Part shown: positions 15,732 to 21,982 of the stretch, one piece after another
Position numbering within the stretch: the first letter of the stretch is position 1
How the letters are laid out: each line of letters opens with the position of its first letter
Source of the DNA: a virus
Direction: 5' to 3' (one strand)
Virus record (IMG/VR): IMGVR_UViG_3300036861_000596
Span: 1 to 51,604 of that record
DNA length: 51,604 nt
Program-made: the position numbers and the translations under genes
The notes under the pieces: generated by a model
The model's database searches: none
What the model was told of the DNA's origin: nothing
Seen by the model: the letters and a program-made list of their open reading frames with translations, nothing else

Positions 15732-16025
15732 TCACGATCCGATGGCCTTGTCGCAGTGCCCGGGGTCTACGAGGCTGCAAATCCAGCACACGAAGCGGGC
15801 CCAACAGGGAGGTTTTATGCCCCTCTCGTGCGCATCCCGTAAACGGCGGCCGGCGTGGCTAGAAATCGTCTCGTCCACCAGCCCATTCAGGACCCACACG
15901 TTGACGAGCTGATCGACGGCAATCCAGCGTCGGCGAAACCAGCTCGCGGCGACGTGGGGGTCGGGGGGGATGCCGGGGCTTAGGTCAGACGATTCGGCGG
16001 TGTACCACCTACGGAGCGAGCCCAA
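15732..16025 (-). CDS. Conserved phage protein with TISS/SHAGRR motif
   Basis: 97 residues from a TTG that overlaps the stop of the small membrane protein. The core AVDQLVNVWVLNGLVDETISSHAGRR resembles a widespread uncharacterised small phage protein that reads like DQLxNxLxxGxxDETxSSRxxR and is usually found near lysis or packaging genes. The C-terminal CWICSLVDPGHCDKAIGS also fits it (H-C-x-x-A). Function unknown. Confidence 0.65.
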   Translation of the reverse strand: MGSLRRWYTAESSDLSPGIPPDPHVAASWFRRRWIAVDQLVNVWVLNGLVDETISSHAGRRLRDAHERGIKPPCWARFVCWICSLVDPGHCDKAIGS

Positions 16026-16146
16026 GGAAGCTGAGAAGGGGCTGGACGAGCCCGGTAGGGAGATAGCCGAGGGCCCCGGCCCCGGCGACCGCGAGCCCAG
16101 CGGCGAGGATGAGGTACTTGCGGGAGTTGGCCAGCAGGTGGTTCAT
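16009..16146 (-). CDS. Small single-span membrane protein
   Basis: 45 residues from ATG 16146 (a longer frame to 16197 overlaps the lipoprotein gene). MNHLLANSRKY is followed by a hydrophobic stretch LILAAGLAVAGAGALGYL, then LVQPLLSFLGLAP. Single transmembrane segment, possibly two short ones. It lies between a lipoprotein and terminase genes. Holin activity is conceivable but the better lysis candidates lie at 38.7-39.0 kb. Confidence 0.6.
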   Translation of the reverse strand: MNHLLANSRKYLILAAGLAVAGAGALGYLPTGLVQPLLSFLGLAP

Positions 16147-16148
16147 GG

Positions 16149-16400
16149 CTACTCGGCGTGGTCGACGACCGGGTTGAACGAGCCGCGCGGCCCGCAATCG
16201 ACGTTCACGTTGAACGTCGAGTCACCGAGGCAGTTCACCTCGATATGGGGCATCGTCGGGCCGGTCACGTCGGCTCGGGTGCCGCCGTTGGTGCCGTCAC
16301 CATCCCCTGTACAGCCGGCGAGGGCCAGGGCGGTTGTGAGCAGAACTAGGGCGACGAGGGCGACCCTCCCGTCGACGGGACCTTTTGGATCGATCTTCAT
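16149..16400 (-). CDS. Small lipoprotein
   Basis: 83 residues from ATG 16400, three bases after the small terminase stop. Basic start MKIDPKGPVDGR, hydrophobic segment VALVALVLLTTALALA, then a lipobox ALAGC at about residue 30. The mature part is Gly/Asp/Thr-rich with three further cysteines (NCLGDST..., VDCGPRG). It would be attached to a membrane by a lipidated cysteine. Roles open: superinfection exclusion, outer-membrane spanin-like, or a moron. Confidence 0.7.
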   Translation of the reverse strand: MKIDPKGPVDGRVALVALVLLTTALALAGCTGDGDGTNGGTRADVTGPTMPHIEVNCLGDSTFNVNVDCGPRGSFNPVVDHAE

Positions 16401-16402
16401 AC

Positions 16403-17017
16403 CTACTCCTTGTCGAGCACTTCCGCCTCGACGACTTGGGCGACGGTGCGGGGGATGACGCGGGGTCCGAAGGTGTTGTCGGTGATCACCACCTCGACAC
16501 GCTTCTGCTGGGGGCCGCGCTCGTTGTAGCGGGGGTCGTGGTTCTTGAGGAAATAGATGAGCCAAGCGGGAATGCGATTCCCGGGGCTGAGCACCTTTCG
16601 CATGAATAGGCCATGCGCCTCCTCGGTGATGATCTGCTCGACCTCCTGTAGGTCGGCGGAGAGGCGGGCGTGGTCCCGTCGCCAATTCACCAGATCGACG
16701 TAGGGGATGGCGAGCGTGCGGGCCACCGCGGCGAGGTTGCCCTGGTGGGTGAAGTAGGCGGCGACGATCTCCTCGTGGCGCTCGGGGGTGTAGGGGACCG
16801 CGGGGGCCCGATACTCCCCCAGCGAGTGCTCCTCCGTCACCCGCTTCAGCATCCGCCCCCGCTGGCGCCGGAGCAGGGGGCTCCGCTCCTTGTGCGGGCC
16901 CGTCGTCGATAGGACGGGGGCCTTCTCCCAGACGGGGGTGAGCAGGGCGAGCGTTGGGGAGGGCACCTTCGGCAGGGGGACGGGGGGCGGGGCTTCGTTC
17001 GGGTTCGGTTGTGCCAT
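16403..17017 (-). CDS. terS: Terminase small subunit-like DNA-binding protein
   Basis: 204 residues. The N-terminal 35 residues are Pro-rich and flexible. TPERHEEIVAAYFTHQGNLAAVARTLAIPYVDLVNWRRDH (about 77-116) is a helix-turn-helix of the kind small terminases use to bind pac/cos DNA. EAHGLFMRKVLSPGNRIPAWLIYFLKNHDPRYNER is a pattern common in small terminases (NxDPRYxxR). First protein gene of the late unit, 700 bp before the large terminase with three small genes between. Confidence 0.75.
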   Translation of the reverse strand: MAQPNPNEAPPPVPLPKVPSPTLALLTPVWEKAPVLSTTGPHKERSPLLRRQRGRMLKRVTEEHSLGEYRAPAVPYTPERHEEIVAAYFTHQGNLAAVARTLAIPYVDLVNWRRDHARLSADLQEVEQIITEEAHGLFMRKVLSPGNRIPAWLIYFLKNHDPRYNERGPQQKRVEVVITDNTFGPRVIPRTVAQVVEAEVLDKE

Positions 17018-17035
17018 GCCTACTTGGTGAAAGTT

Positions 17036-17112
17036 TGGCTGCCGAGGCTGGCCTCGAACCAGCGACCCCCTCGTTAACAGCGAGGTGCTCTACCGGGCTG
17101 AGCTACTCGGCA
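17036..17112 (-). tRNA. tRNA-Asn (GTT)
   Basis: 77 nt on the minus strand with encoded CCA. Acceptor TGCCGAG pairs perfectly with CTCGGCA, D stem GCTC/GAGC, anticodon stem CCTCG/CGAGG with loop CTGTTAA (anticodon GTT), five-base variable loop GGGTC, T stem GCTGG/CCAGC with TTCGAGG loop, discriminator G. All stems pair without mismatch, so it looks functional. It lies just upstream of the small terminase gene in the same direction and would be at the 5' end of the late transcript. Confidence 0.96.
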
Positions 17113-17454
17113 GTAGGCGACCCCCCAGTTAGCCCCCCAGAGCGCGTTCGACGAGGGGGGCGCTATCTCCCTATTGGCTGGCGGGCTGGAGGGGCTTGGC
17201 GGGGCCTGTTCGGTTGGTCGCCAGCCTCCCGAACTGCCACTTTCTGGCCAGTTACGGGGGGCGGGACCTTTTTGGCGGGGGGAAAATTGGGCGGGCTAGC
17301 CCCGCGTCGCACCCCCCACCCCCCTTGGGGTCGGGGCCGGTCTTACCAGGGGCCGCCGGCCGGCCCGCCGGGGGCCTCCAAACAGGGTCATTTCGAGGCT
17401 CGACTCGCCAACCAATCCGCCTGCAACGGCGCCCACTTAGCTAGACACTCTCGC

Positions 17455-17474
17455 CGTATACCGAGCGGTATACG
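17455..17474. promoter_or_regulatory. Operator-like palindrome CGTATACC-GAGC-GGTATACG
   Basis: Perfect inverted repeat with 8-bp arms and a 4-bp centre in the divergent control region. Size and symmetry fit a dimeric repressor or activator site. The cognate protein is not known; the ribbon-helix-helix protein at 19396 is one candidate. Confidence 0.55.
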
Positions 17475-17561
17475 CTCAGCCCCGAGCTGCCCCCCAGGGG
17501 GCAAGGTGTCTGCCCTGTCGGCGAGGTTGGCACGATACTTGCCGGGCCGTTCACCACCCTC

Positions 17562-17576
17562 GTGCCAACTTGGCAC
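17562..17576. promoter_or_regulatory. Operator-like palindrome GTGCCAA-C-TTGGCAC
   Basis: Perfect inverted repeat with 7-bp arms and a 1-bp centre, ending 39 bases before the -35 box of the first early promoter. The half-site TTGGCAC recurs at 17527-17533. Spacing suggests binding next to the early promoter. Confidence 0.55.
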
Positions 17577-17614
17577 AGCGGCCGAGCCCGCGCTGGGGCT
17601 GGCAAAAATAGAGC

Positions 17615-17642
17615 TTGACAACGTGGTCTAGCATGCTAGACT
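17615..17642 (+). promoter_or_regulatory. Early promoter, TTGACA-16-TAGACT
   Basis: -35 box TTGACA at 17615-17620 and -10 box TAGACT at 17637-17642, preceded by TGC (extended form TGCTAGACT). Same form as the promoters at 19314, 20631 and 35647. It drives the first early gene, whose ATG is 45 bases downstream behind AGGAGGAGG. Confidence 0.75.
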
Positions 17643-17687
17643 AGGGGTGTAAGGAACGGCCGATCACCCGAACAGGAGGAGGTCAAC

Positions 17688-17960
17688 ATGATCCGTATCA
17701 ACCTCGCCCCCAAGCCCCGCCCCCACCATTGGATCGGCATGGCCGGCCTGCGCGGCTGCATACCCGCGGCGTGCGCTAGCTACGCCACGTACGATGACGC
17801 CGTGGACGGCCTAGCCGAGACGCACGACCTTGGCCGGAAGCGACGCGCGGCGCTCCGGCGAGACGGCTACTTGGAACTGAGCCGGCACCGCTACGGTAAC
17901 GAGTATGCCGAGATCACGGAGTGCGACTGCAAGACGCCGGAGGAGCATGACGATGGCTAG
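17688..17960 (+). CDS. First early protein, unknown
   Basis: 90 residues with a very strong ribosome site (AGGAGGAGG, then TCAAC, ATG). The sequence has YATYDDAVDGLAETHDLGRKRRAALRRDGYLEL, a short helical basic stretch, and an acidic cysteine tail ITECDCKTPEEHDDG. The tail cysteines could bind metal. Expressed from the first early promoter, so it may act on host functions, but no family is recognised. Confidence 0.7.
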   Translation: MIRINLAPKPRPHHWIGMAGLRGCIPAACASYATYDDAVDGLAETHDLGRKRRAALRRDGYLELSRHRYGNEYAEITECDCKTPEEHDDG

Positions 17961-18330
17961 TCAGACGGCACATACGCCGGGGCCGTGGTCGTTTGGGGGC
18001 AAGAGTCAGGAAGGGCAGACAGTTGTCTACGCTGTCAACCCGCACCACCGGGGCGAGGAATGGGTAGCCGACTGCAATACGGGGCATCACTCCGCGAAAG
18101 AATGCGTGGCCAACGCCCGCCTGATCGCAGCGGCGCCGGAGATGCTCGCCACCGTCGAGAATCTAGCGCGCGTATTAGTGCAGGCGACGGATGCTCGCCA
18201 CATGCCAGACTGCAACATCTACCACTCGTTCACGGCGACCGTATGCGATTGTCCCTACCGTCACATCTGGGCCGGCGCGACGGTCGCACTGGAGAAGGCC
18301 CGCGCCCTGCTGCGCGCCGTGGAGGGGTAG
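17953..18330 (+). CDS. Conserved phage protein with HTPGPW motif
   Basis: 125 residues from ATG 17953 (ATG 17947 is an alternative two codons earlier), overlapping the end of the previous gene. HTPGPWSF near the start and NARLIAAAPEMLATVENLARVL (about residues 49-70) are hallmarks of a very common uncharacterised small protein of phages and prophages. CNIYHS...VCDCPYRHIWAGA may bind metal. Function unknown. Confidence 0.8.
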   Translation: MASQTAHTPGPWSFGGKSQEGQTVVYAVNPHHRGEEWVADCNTGHHSAKECVANARLIAAAPEMLATVENLARVLVQATDARHMPDCNIYHSFTATVCDCPYRHIWAGATVALEKARALLRAVEG

Positions 18331-18332
18331 CC

Positions 18333-18653
18333 GTGAGGCAGCGCGACCCACTACCGCCTCCGTTCCCGGTTGGTGCTCGCGTCCAGTATCTCGGACCTAC
18401 CCGATCCACTTATCTCCAGCCTGGAGACGTCAAGGTGATTGTCCGCGTTCACGCCGGCCGACGTGGGACAGGCCAGCAATTGCGGGATGACGACGGACCA
18501 ATGATTTACGAGGACACCGGCGAGCCGATCCTTGACGAGACACGGGACGGACGGTCGGTGTGGACCTACACCGACGAGCGAGGCCGTGAACAAGGCAGGC
18601 TCATTTGGCCAGCAGACGCGCATACGTGGCGCGCGGTGGAGGGTGCATCATGA
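18333..18653 (+). CDS. Hypothetical early protein
   Basis: 106 residues from GTG 18333 with GGAGGGG seven bases upstream. A beta-rich sequence: FPVGARVQYLGPTRSTYLQPGDVKVIVRVHAGRRGTG resembles an SH3-like barrel, and the second half contains ILDETRDGRSVWTYTDERGREQGRLIW. No family named. Ends in ATGA overlap with the next gene. Confidence 0.65.
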   Translation: MRQRDPLPPPFPVGARVQYLGPTRSTYLQPGDVKVIVRVHAGRRGTGQQLRDDDGPMIYEDTGEPILDETRDGRSVWTYTDERGREQGRLIWPADAHTWRAVEGAS

Positions 18654-18793
18654 AACCCCCACGCTGTCTCGGTTGCGGCCGTCACCCCCGCGTCTGCTGG
18701 ATCATGCCGTGCCTGGTACTCGAAATCGCCCTCGCCAAGGGCCGGCGGGCGACGCTGGCGTGGGGCCGGCAGGCGGGGCTGATGGTGCGCTAG
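18650..18793 (+). CDS. Small cysteine-containing protein
   Basis: 47 residues (MKPPRCLGCGRHPRVC...) starting in an ATGA overlap. C-x2-C followed by C nine residues on suggests partial metal binding. The C-terminal half is basic with two Trp. Function unknown. Confidence 0.6.
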   Translation: MKPPRCLGCGRHPRVCWIMPCLVLEIALAKGRRATLAWGRQAGLMVR

Positions 18794-18808
18794 AGTCCCC
18801 GTCTGGGG

Positions 18809-18882
18809 TAGACTAGGCCGGTACGAGTTGACCACGGTTAACGCATGGCGGGGCCCCACGGGGGGCCCAGAGGAGACAGACT
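18809..18882 (+). promoter_or_regulatory. Repeated leader element, copy 1
   Basis: TAGACTAG at 18809-18816, then AACGCATGGCGGGGCCCC, a GC hairpin with GGGGGGCCC, and AGAGGAGAC as ribosome site before the ATG at 18883. The downstream half is clearly related to the leader at 19054-19106. No good -35 box lies upstream of this TAGACTAG, so promoter activity is uncertain. Confidence 0.6.
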
Positions 18883-19056
18883 ATGGATACCCTCACAACC
18901 CTGAGGCAGACCCTCGAACAGGCCGGCGCCGACGTCGATCCGCACGGTAGCGGCCTCGCCGTCGTCACGCACTACGATACCGAGCGGCTCGCCGCCATCG
19001 CACGCCGGGCGGGGTACACCGTCAGATACACACCGGACGGATTTATCGCCGAGTAG
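18883..19056 (+). CDS. Small protein, unknown
   Basis: 57 residues, starts ATG behind AGAGGAGACAGACT and ends in the TAG of the next TAGACTAG motif. Content is TLRQTLEQAGADVDPHG... and ERLAAIARRAGYTVRYTPDGF, an alpha/beta pattern like a small cone of a DUF with one helix and a hairpin. Too short for length-filtered gene finding, but its own leader supports it. Confidence 0.65.
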   Translation: MDTLTTLRQTLEQAGADVDPHGSGLAVVTHYDTERLAAIARRAGYTVRYTPDGFIAE

Positions 19057-19106
19057 ACTAGACGAACGCACGGCGGGCCCCGCGAGGGGGCCTAGAGGAG
19101 ACTAGA
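19054..19106 (+). promoter_or_regulatory. Repeated leader element, copy 2
   Basis: TAGACTAG (19054-19061), AACGCACGGCGGGCCCC, short loop, GGGGGCC, then TAGAGGAGACTAGA and the ATG at 19107. Aligns with copy 1 over its hairpin and ribosome site with a few changes and small deletions. Confidence 0.6.
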
Positions 19107-19310
19107 ATGACCAGCCAGATCGAGGAAACCCGCTACTACGGTACGGACACCGAGACCTACCGCCTGCACTCGGACGGGCGCGTGGACGTGGTCAGCCACG
19201 AGACCGGACAGACGTGGCAGACGACCCGGGAGCAGATCCCGGCCGCCGCCATCCCTCTTTCCGCTGCGCTGGTGCCCGACGTCGATTGGGGAGACGTAGG
19301 GGGCCACTAG
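19107..19310 (+). CDS. Small protein, unknown
   Basis: 67 residues. YYGTDTETYRLHSDGRVDVVSHETGQTW is a repeated-strand pattern like a small beta-sheet protein. The C-terminal third is hydrophobic-acidic (AALVPDVDWGDVGG). Own leader with hairpin and strong ribosome site. No family recognised. Confidence 0.65.
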   Translation: MTSQIEETRYYGTDTETYRLHSDGRVDVVSHETGQTWQTTREQIPAAAIPLSAALVPDVDWGDVGGH

Positions 19311-19313
19311 GGC

Positions 19314-19342
19314 TTGACACACCGCGCCAACCTTGCTAGACT
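19314..19342 (+). promoter_or_regulatory. Early promoter, TTGACA-17-TAGACT
   Basis: -35 TTGACA at 19314-19319, -10 TAGACT at 19337-19342 with TTGC before it (extended TGCTAGACT). Begins three bases after the previous stop codon. It should drive the ribbon-helix-helix gene and probably the integrase. Confidence 0.75.
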
Positions 19343-19395
19343 AGCGACTAGGGCCCGCGCCGTCGAAGCGGGCCCAGAAGGAGGCGCTGCGACTG
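19337..19395 (+). promoter_or_regulatory. Repeated leader element, copy 3
   Basis: TAGACTAG followed by GGGCCCGC...GCGGGCCC, a stem with a ten-base loop region, then AGAAGGAGG ahead of the start codon. Same architecture as copies 1 and 2 but with a different loop, and here the TAGACT is a real -10 box. Confidence 0.6.
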
Positions 19396-19749
19396 ATGGA
19401 CCGACCCATGCGCAACACCGACTCGCTGTACATCCGCGGGATCCCCGAGGAGATCCGGGAGGCCGTCAAGCTGCGGGCCCAGAACTCGGGCTCGACGCTC
19501 CAGACCGCCGTCGCCGCGCTGTGCGCCGGCTACTTGGCGGGAGAATACACGCCCAACCTCGGCAAGCCGATCCGGTGGGTCATCCCCCCGGAGATGCGGG
19601 AGGCCATCGCCCTCCGCCAGGCTGCGACGGCTCAGCGAGCGGCGGTCCGCTCGCAACTCCGCAAGATTCGTATCGTTTATCGACAACCACGCGGGAGCAA
19701 GCGGCCGCCGTCAACGGCGTTGTACACGCCCCCGTTGAGGGTCATCTAG
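19396..19749 (+). CDS. Ribbon-helix-helix DNA-binding protein, candidate regulator
   Basis: 117 residues from ATG 19396; ATG 19408 is possible. DSLYIRGIPEEIREAVKLRA (9-28) followed by NSGSTLQTAVAALCAGYLAG fits an Arc/ParD-type strand-helix-helix domain, a dimeric DNA binder. The rest is basic. It is expressed from its own early promoter directly upstream of the integrase. No CI-type repressor is seen in the phage, so this is my best candidate for the protein that sees the operator palindromes; antitoxin or Arc-like roles are alternatives. Confidence 0.7.
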   Translation: MDRPMRNTDSLYIRGIPEEIREAVKLRAQNSGSTLQTAVAALCAGYLAGEYTPNLGKPIRWVIPPEMREAIALRQAATAQRAAVRSQLRKIRIVYRQPRGSKRPPSTALYTPPLRVI

Positions 19750-19774
19750 TCCCAGTTGGGACGCCTTCAGAAGC

Positions 19775-19780
19775 TTGACA
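19775..19780 (+). promoter_or_regulatory. Isolated TTGACA before integrase
   Basis: GCTTGACA as in the other early promoters, 35 bases before the integrase ATG, but 17 bases further on there is no acceptable -10 box (GAACAT region). Possibly a weak or regulated integrase promoter. Confidence 0.35.
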
Positions 19781-19814
19781 GGCCTGCACCCCCGCTGCGA
19801 ACATCGCCCCCACG

Positions 19815-20588
19815 ATGAGTCCACTTACCGACTACCAGTACCGGCGATTCGTCGCCCGGTTCAACGAGTACCAGGCGGGCCACCCGTCGCCACTACTGGT
19901 CGAGCAGCTCCGGGAGTGGCTCGCCACTCTCCCGGTGAGCGCTCAGGCACATGCCCGGGCCGCGCTTAAGCGGGCCCTCGGGCGCCTCGTCGAGTGGGAC
20001 GACGTGGGCGTCGCTCGCTATCGTCGGAATCGCGCCACCCTCCAGGCCAGCATCTTGAGCACCCGTGAGCAGGACACTCTCCTCGCCAGTCTCCAGACGA
20101 GCCGGGAGCGGGCGGCCGCACATTGCCTGTTCACGCTACGCCGGGTGGAGGTGGCGCGGATGGCGTGGTCGGATATCGATTGGGCTGAGCGGGTCGCCTA
20201 CATCCCCCGGGGCAAGCAAGACAAGCCGCGGTGGACCCTGTTGTCGGCGGGGGCCGTCGAAGCGCTCGCCATGCTCTACGCCGAGGAGGCGCGCCCCACA
20301 TCGGGGCCGGTGTTCCGGTCGTTGCGGGGCGGCCACCTGCGGCCGAACAGCCTGGGGACGTGGTTCGACGGGCTGGTCCGGCGGGCGGGGCTCAAGCGCC
20401 CCGGCCGTAACTGCCACGCCCTCCGCCGGACGATGGCGACGAGCTACCTCCGGGCCAACCCCGGCGATCTAGACGGCTTGCGGGAGGTGATGGGGCACGA
20501 ATCCATCGCCACGACGGTTCTGTACAACTACCCCCAGCCGGCCGATCTAGCCCCGCGGCTCGCCCGCGCCCTCTCGCACTGCCGATAA
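19815..20588 (+). CDS. int: Tyrosine recombinase/integrase
   Basis: 257 residues. An N-terminal helical core-binding domain (about 1-80) is followed by the catalytic domain. Conserved residues visible: Arg109/110 in FTLRRVEVARMAWSDID, Lys134 in the beta hairpin RGKQDK, His201-x-x-Arg204 in HALRRTMATSYL, His228 in MGHESIATT, and the nucleophile Tyr at 237 or 239 in LYNYPQP. Shorter than lambda-type integrases because it lacks an arm-binding domain. It implies site-specific integration; no attP core could be identified by eye. Coded behind the ribbon-helix-helix gene. Confidence 0.9.
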   Translation: MSPLTDYQYRRFVARFNEYQAGHPSPLLVEQLREWLATLPVSAQAHARAALKRALGRLVEWDDVGVARYRRNRATLQASILSTREQDTLLASLQTSRERAAAHCLFTLRRVEVARMAWSDIDWAERVAYIPRGKQDKPRWTLLSAGAVEALAMLYAEEARPTSGPVFRSLRGGHLRPNSLGTWFDGLVRRAGLKRPGRNCHALRRTMATSYLRANPGDLDGLREVMGHESIATTVLYNYPQPADLAPRLARALSHCR

Positions 20589-20630
20589 CCACGCCCGAGC
20601 AGCCCGAAGGCGGGGGGCAACCCTTACGGC

Positions 20631-20659
20631 TTGACAACGTAGACGATATAGGCTAGCTT
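20631..20659 (+). promoter_or_regulatory. Early promoter, TTGACA-17-TAGCTT
   Basis: -35 TTGACA at 20631-20636 preceded by GGC, -10 TAGCTT at 20654-20659 preceded by GGC. Weaker -10 than its relatives. It lies between the integrase and the run of small early genes beginning at 20704. Confidence 0.65.
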
Positions 20660-20703
20660 GATAGTGCGAACGCAGGAGTGCGCTAGGGAGAACGGAGGAG
20701 AGC

Positions 20704-20877
20704 ATGAAAGCCGAAACGTGCGTCCGAATCGAGCTGACGGGGGAGGAGCTGGCGCGCCTCATCGAATGTGGGTCTGTCTACCTAACCGAGGCCATCGGGG
20801 GAAAGTGCCTCATCGCTGCGTGGTCGGTACCCACGACGGGGGGGCTGATGCTCGAATTTCAGGCAGAGGGAGGATGA
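20704..20877 (+). CDS. Small acidic protein, unknown
   Basis: 57 residues: MKAETCVRIELTGEELARLIEC, then a beta-hairpin region and MLEFQAEGG. ACGGAGGAGAGC precedes the ATG. The strand-then-helix start (VRIELTGEELARLI) resembles small helix-hairpin phage proteins. First gene after the promoter at 20631. Confidence 0.65.
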   Translation: MKAETCVRIELTGEELARLIECGSVYLTEAIGGKCLIAAWSVPTTGGLMLEFQAEGG

Positions 20878-20880
20878 GCG

Positions 20881-21183
20881 ATGGCTGACAGTCTCGCCGC
20901 GTTGCTAGACGGGCTGGGCCAGACGGCGGACGAGGTGGCCGAGTTTCTCCAGGGGCAGGGGTGCATGGGGATACGTGGCCACCCTCACCTGTGTCCCGTT
21001 GCTCACTATCTCGCGCGCATGCACGGAGAGCATTGTGCCGTCGCGTCCCACATTGTCGTCAACGAGACGCACAGAGCCGTCGTCGATACCCCACCTGCCG
21101 TCCGAGACTTCATCGTCCGATTTGACGCGGGAGACTATCCCGAGTTGAGGTATCCCGCGTCAGAAACTGGAACACCCACGTGA
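20881..21183 (+). CDS. Conserved small protein (CP...YL, FDAGDYPEL type)
   Basis: 100 residues. TADEVAEFLQGQGCMGIRGHPHLCPVAHYLARM and the ending AVRDFIVRFDAGDYPELRYP fit a small uncharacterised family seen in high-GC bacteria and their phages, with conserved Cys-Pro and a final Phe-Asp-x-Gly-x-Tyr-Pro. Function unknown. Overlaps the next start by GTGA. Confidence 0.7.
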   Translation: MADSLAALLDGLGQTADEVAEFLQGQGCMGIRGHPHLCPVAHYLARMHGEHCAVASHIVVNETHRAVVDTPPAVRDFIVRFDAGDYPELRYPASETGTPT

Positions 21184-21404
21184 CCTGGGACACCCGCGCC
21201 ACCACCCTCGACCCCGGCCTCACCGCGATCACCCTCCGCGCCCGGCATGAGCAAGCGGGGCACTACGTCGCGGTGCGGGAGTGGGAGCGGCGTCGCCAGC
21301 GCCGACGAGTGCTAGAGGCCCTGGCCGGCGGGCTCGTCCTCATCGCCGTCGTCGGGCTCGTGGGGTGGGCCGTGTACTGCGTGGGAGGGCTCGTACATGG
21401 GTAG
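21180..21404 (+). CDS. Small membrane protein
   Basis: 74 residues from GTG (GTGA overlap). A charged N-terminal half with WERRRQRRRVLEAL, then one transmembrane segment AGGLVLIAVVGLVGWAVYCVGGLV (about 49-72). N-in topology expected from the Arg cluster. Function unknown. Confidence 0.65.
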   Translation: MTWDTRATTLDPGLTAITLRARHEQAGHYVAVREWERRRQRRRVLEALAGGLVLIAVVGLVGWAVYCVGGLVHG

Positions 21405-21606
21405 GCTCGACCCTCGCATCCTCCGCCTCATCTGGAGCCGCTGGACCCCGGAGCGGCCGGAATTGCTCGTGCGGAGGAAACGTGTCGTGAGAACGGACGA
21501 CGACCACGACGACGCCTGTAGCGCCTGCGGGGCTACCTGGACGCACCTTGCGGAGGATCACGAGCCGTGCGGGGACCTGTGCGGGCACTGTCACCAGCGG
21601 GACTGA
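21397..21606 (+). CDS. Zinc-ribbon-like small protein
   Basis: 69 residues overlapping the end of the membrane-protein gene. ACSACGATW and CGDLCGHCHQRD give two Cys pairs about 19 residues apart, plus His residues, a likely zinc-binding fold. The N-terminus is basic. Confidence 0.65.
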   Translation: MGRLDPRILRLIWSRWTPERPELLVRRKRVVRTDDDHDDACSACGATWTHLAEDHEPCGDLCGHCHQRD

Positions 21607-21638
21607 AGCCCGACGGACCGAATCGGGAGGGAGGGTAG

Positions 21639-21944
21639 ATGAACCAGCGTTCAGCCGATGCCTTGATGCGAGCCGCACTCGACGGGGTGCGGCAAATCGT
21701 CGGGAACTACACGGACGGCCGGGGTGGCTATTGCGCGATGGGGGTCATCCAGCGGAACGCTGGGTTTGTACACGACGAGAGTTTGTCCCGTTACGCACGC
21801 GTCTGTCCCGAATGCGGGCCATTCAAGATCCCGTTTCACACCGAACGTGACCTGATCATCCACCTCAACGACCACCACCACTGGGACTTCCTCACCATCG
21901 CCCGCAAGCTCGGCCCGTCGTCGGGATTGGAGGACGAGGCATGA
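21639..21944 (+). CDS. Conserved phage protein with zinc pair and HLNDHHHW
   Basis: 101 residues behind GGGAGGG. GGYCAMGVIQRNAG, VCPECG and LIIHLNDHHHWDFLTIARKL match a common uncharacterised phage protein in which a Cys-x2-Cys and a His-Leu-Asn-Asp-x-His-x-Trp motif probably share a metal. Ends in an ATGA overlap with a 13-codon minicistron. Confidence 0.75.
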   Translation: MNQRSADALMRAALDGVRQIVGNYTDGRGGYCAMGVIQRNAGFVHDESLSRYARVCPECGPFKIPFHTERDLIIHLNDHHHWDFLTIARKLGPSSGLEDEA

Positions 21945-21982
21945 CTTGGCGAGAGCGAATCACTGAGGAGCGCGAACCATGA
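21941..21982 (+). CDS. 13-codon coupled minicistron, truncated copy of next gene start
   Basis: Reads MTWRERITEEREP and stops. Its first six residues equal the start of the next protein (MTWRERLVAARER), and it is joined by ATGA overlaps to both neighbours. It is either a decayed duplicate of the next gene's 5' end or a translated coupling leader. Confidence 0.45.
   Translation: MTWRERITEEREP

Larger units (their letters stand above)
17113..17687. promoter_or_regulatory. Non-coding divergent control region between late and early units
   Basis: No gene with support is visible in these 575 bases; open frames here are GC artefacts. It contains several GC-rich inverted repeats between about 17140 and 17380, the 20-bp palindrome at 17455-17474, the palindrome at 17562-17576 and a strong rightward promoter at 17615-17642. 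No convincing leftward late promoter was found by eye. An origin or attachment site could also lie here but I see no direct evidence. Confidence 0.7.

Noticed and set aside
16954-17631. 225-codon plus-strand frame over the tRNA and control region
   Set aside because: It runs through a perfect tRNA gene and hairpins and has no ribosome site or recognisable domain.
17113-17687. CRISPR array or anti-CRISPR locus in the control region
   Set aside because: No regularly spaced direct repeats were seen; repeats are inverted and unrelated to each other.
19775-19804. Complete integrase promoter
   Set aside because: A good TTGACA is present but no -10 box of the phage's type follows, so only the isolated -35 is listed.
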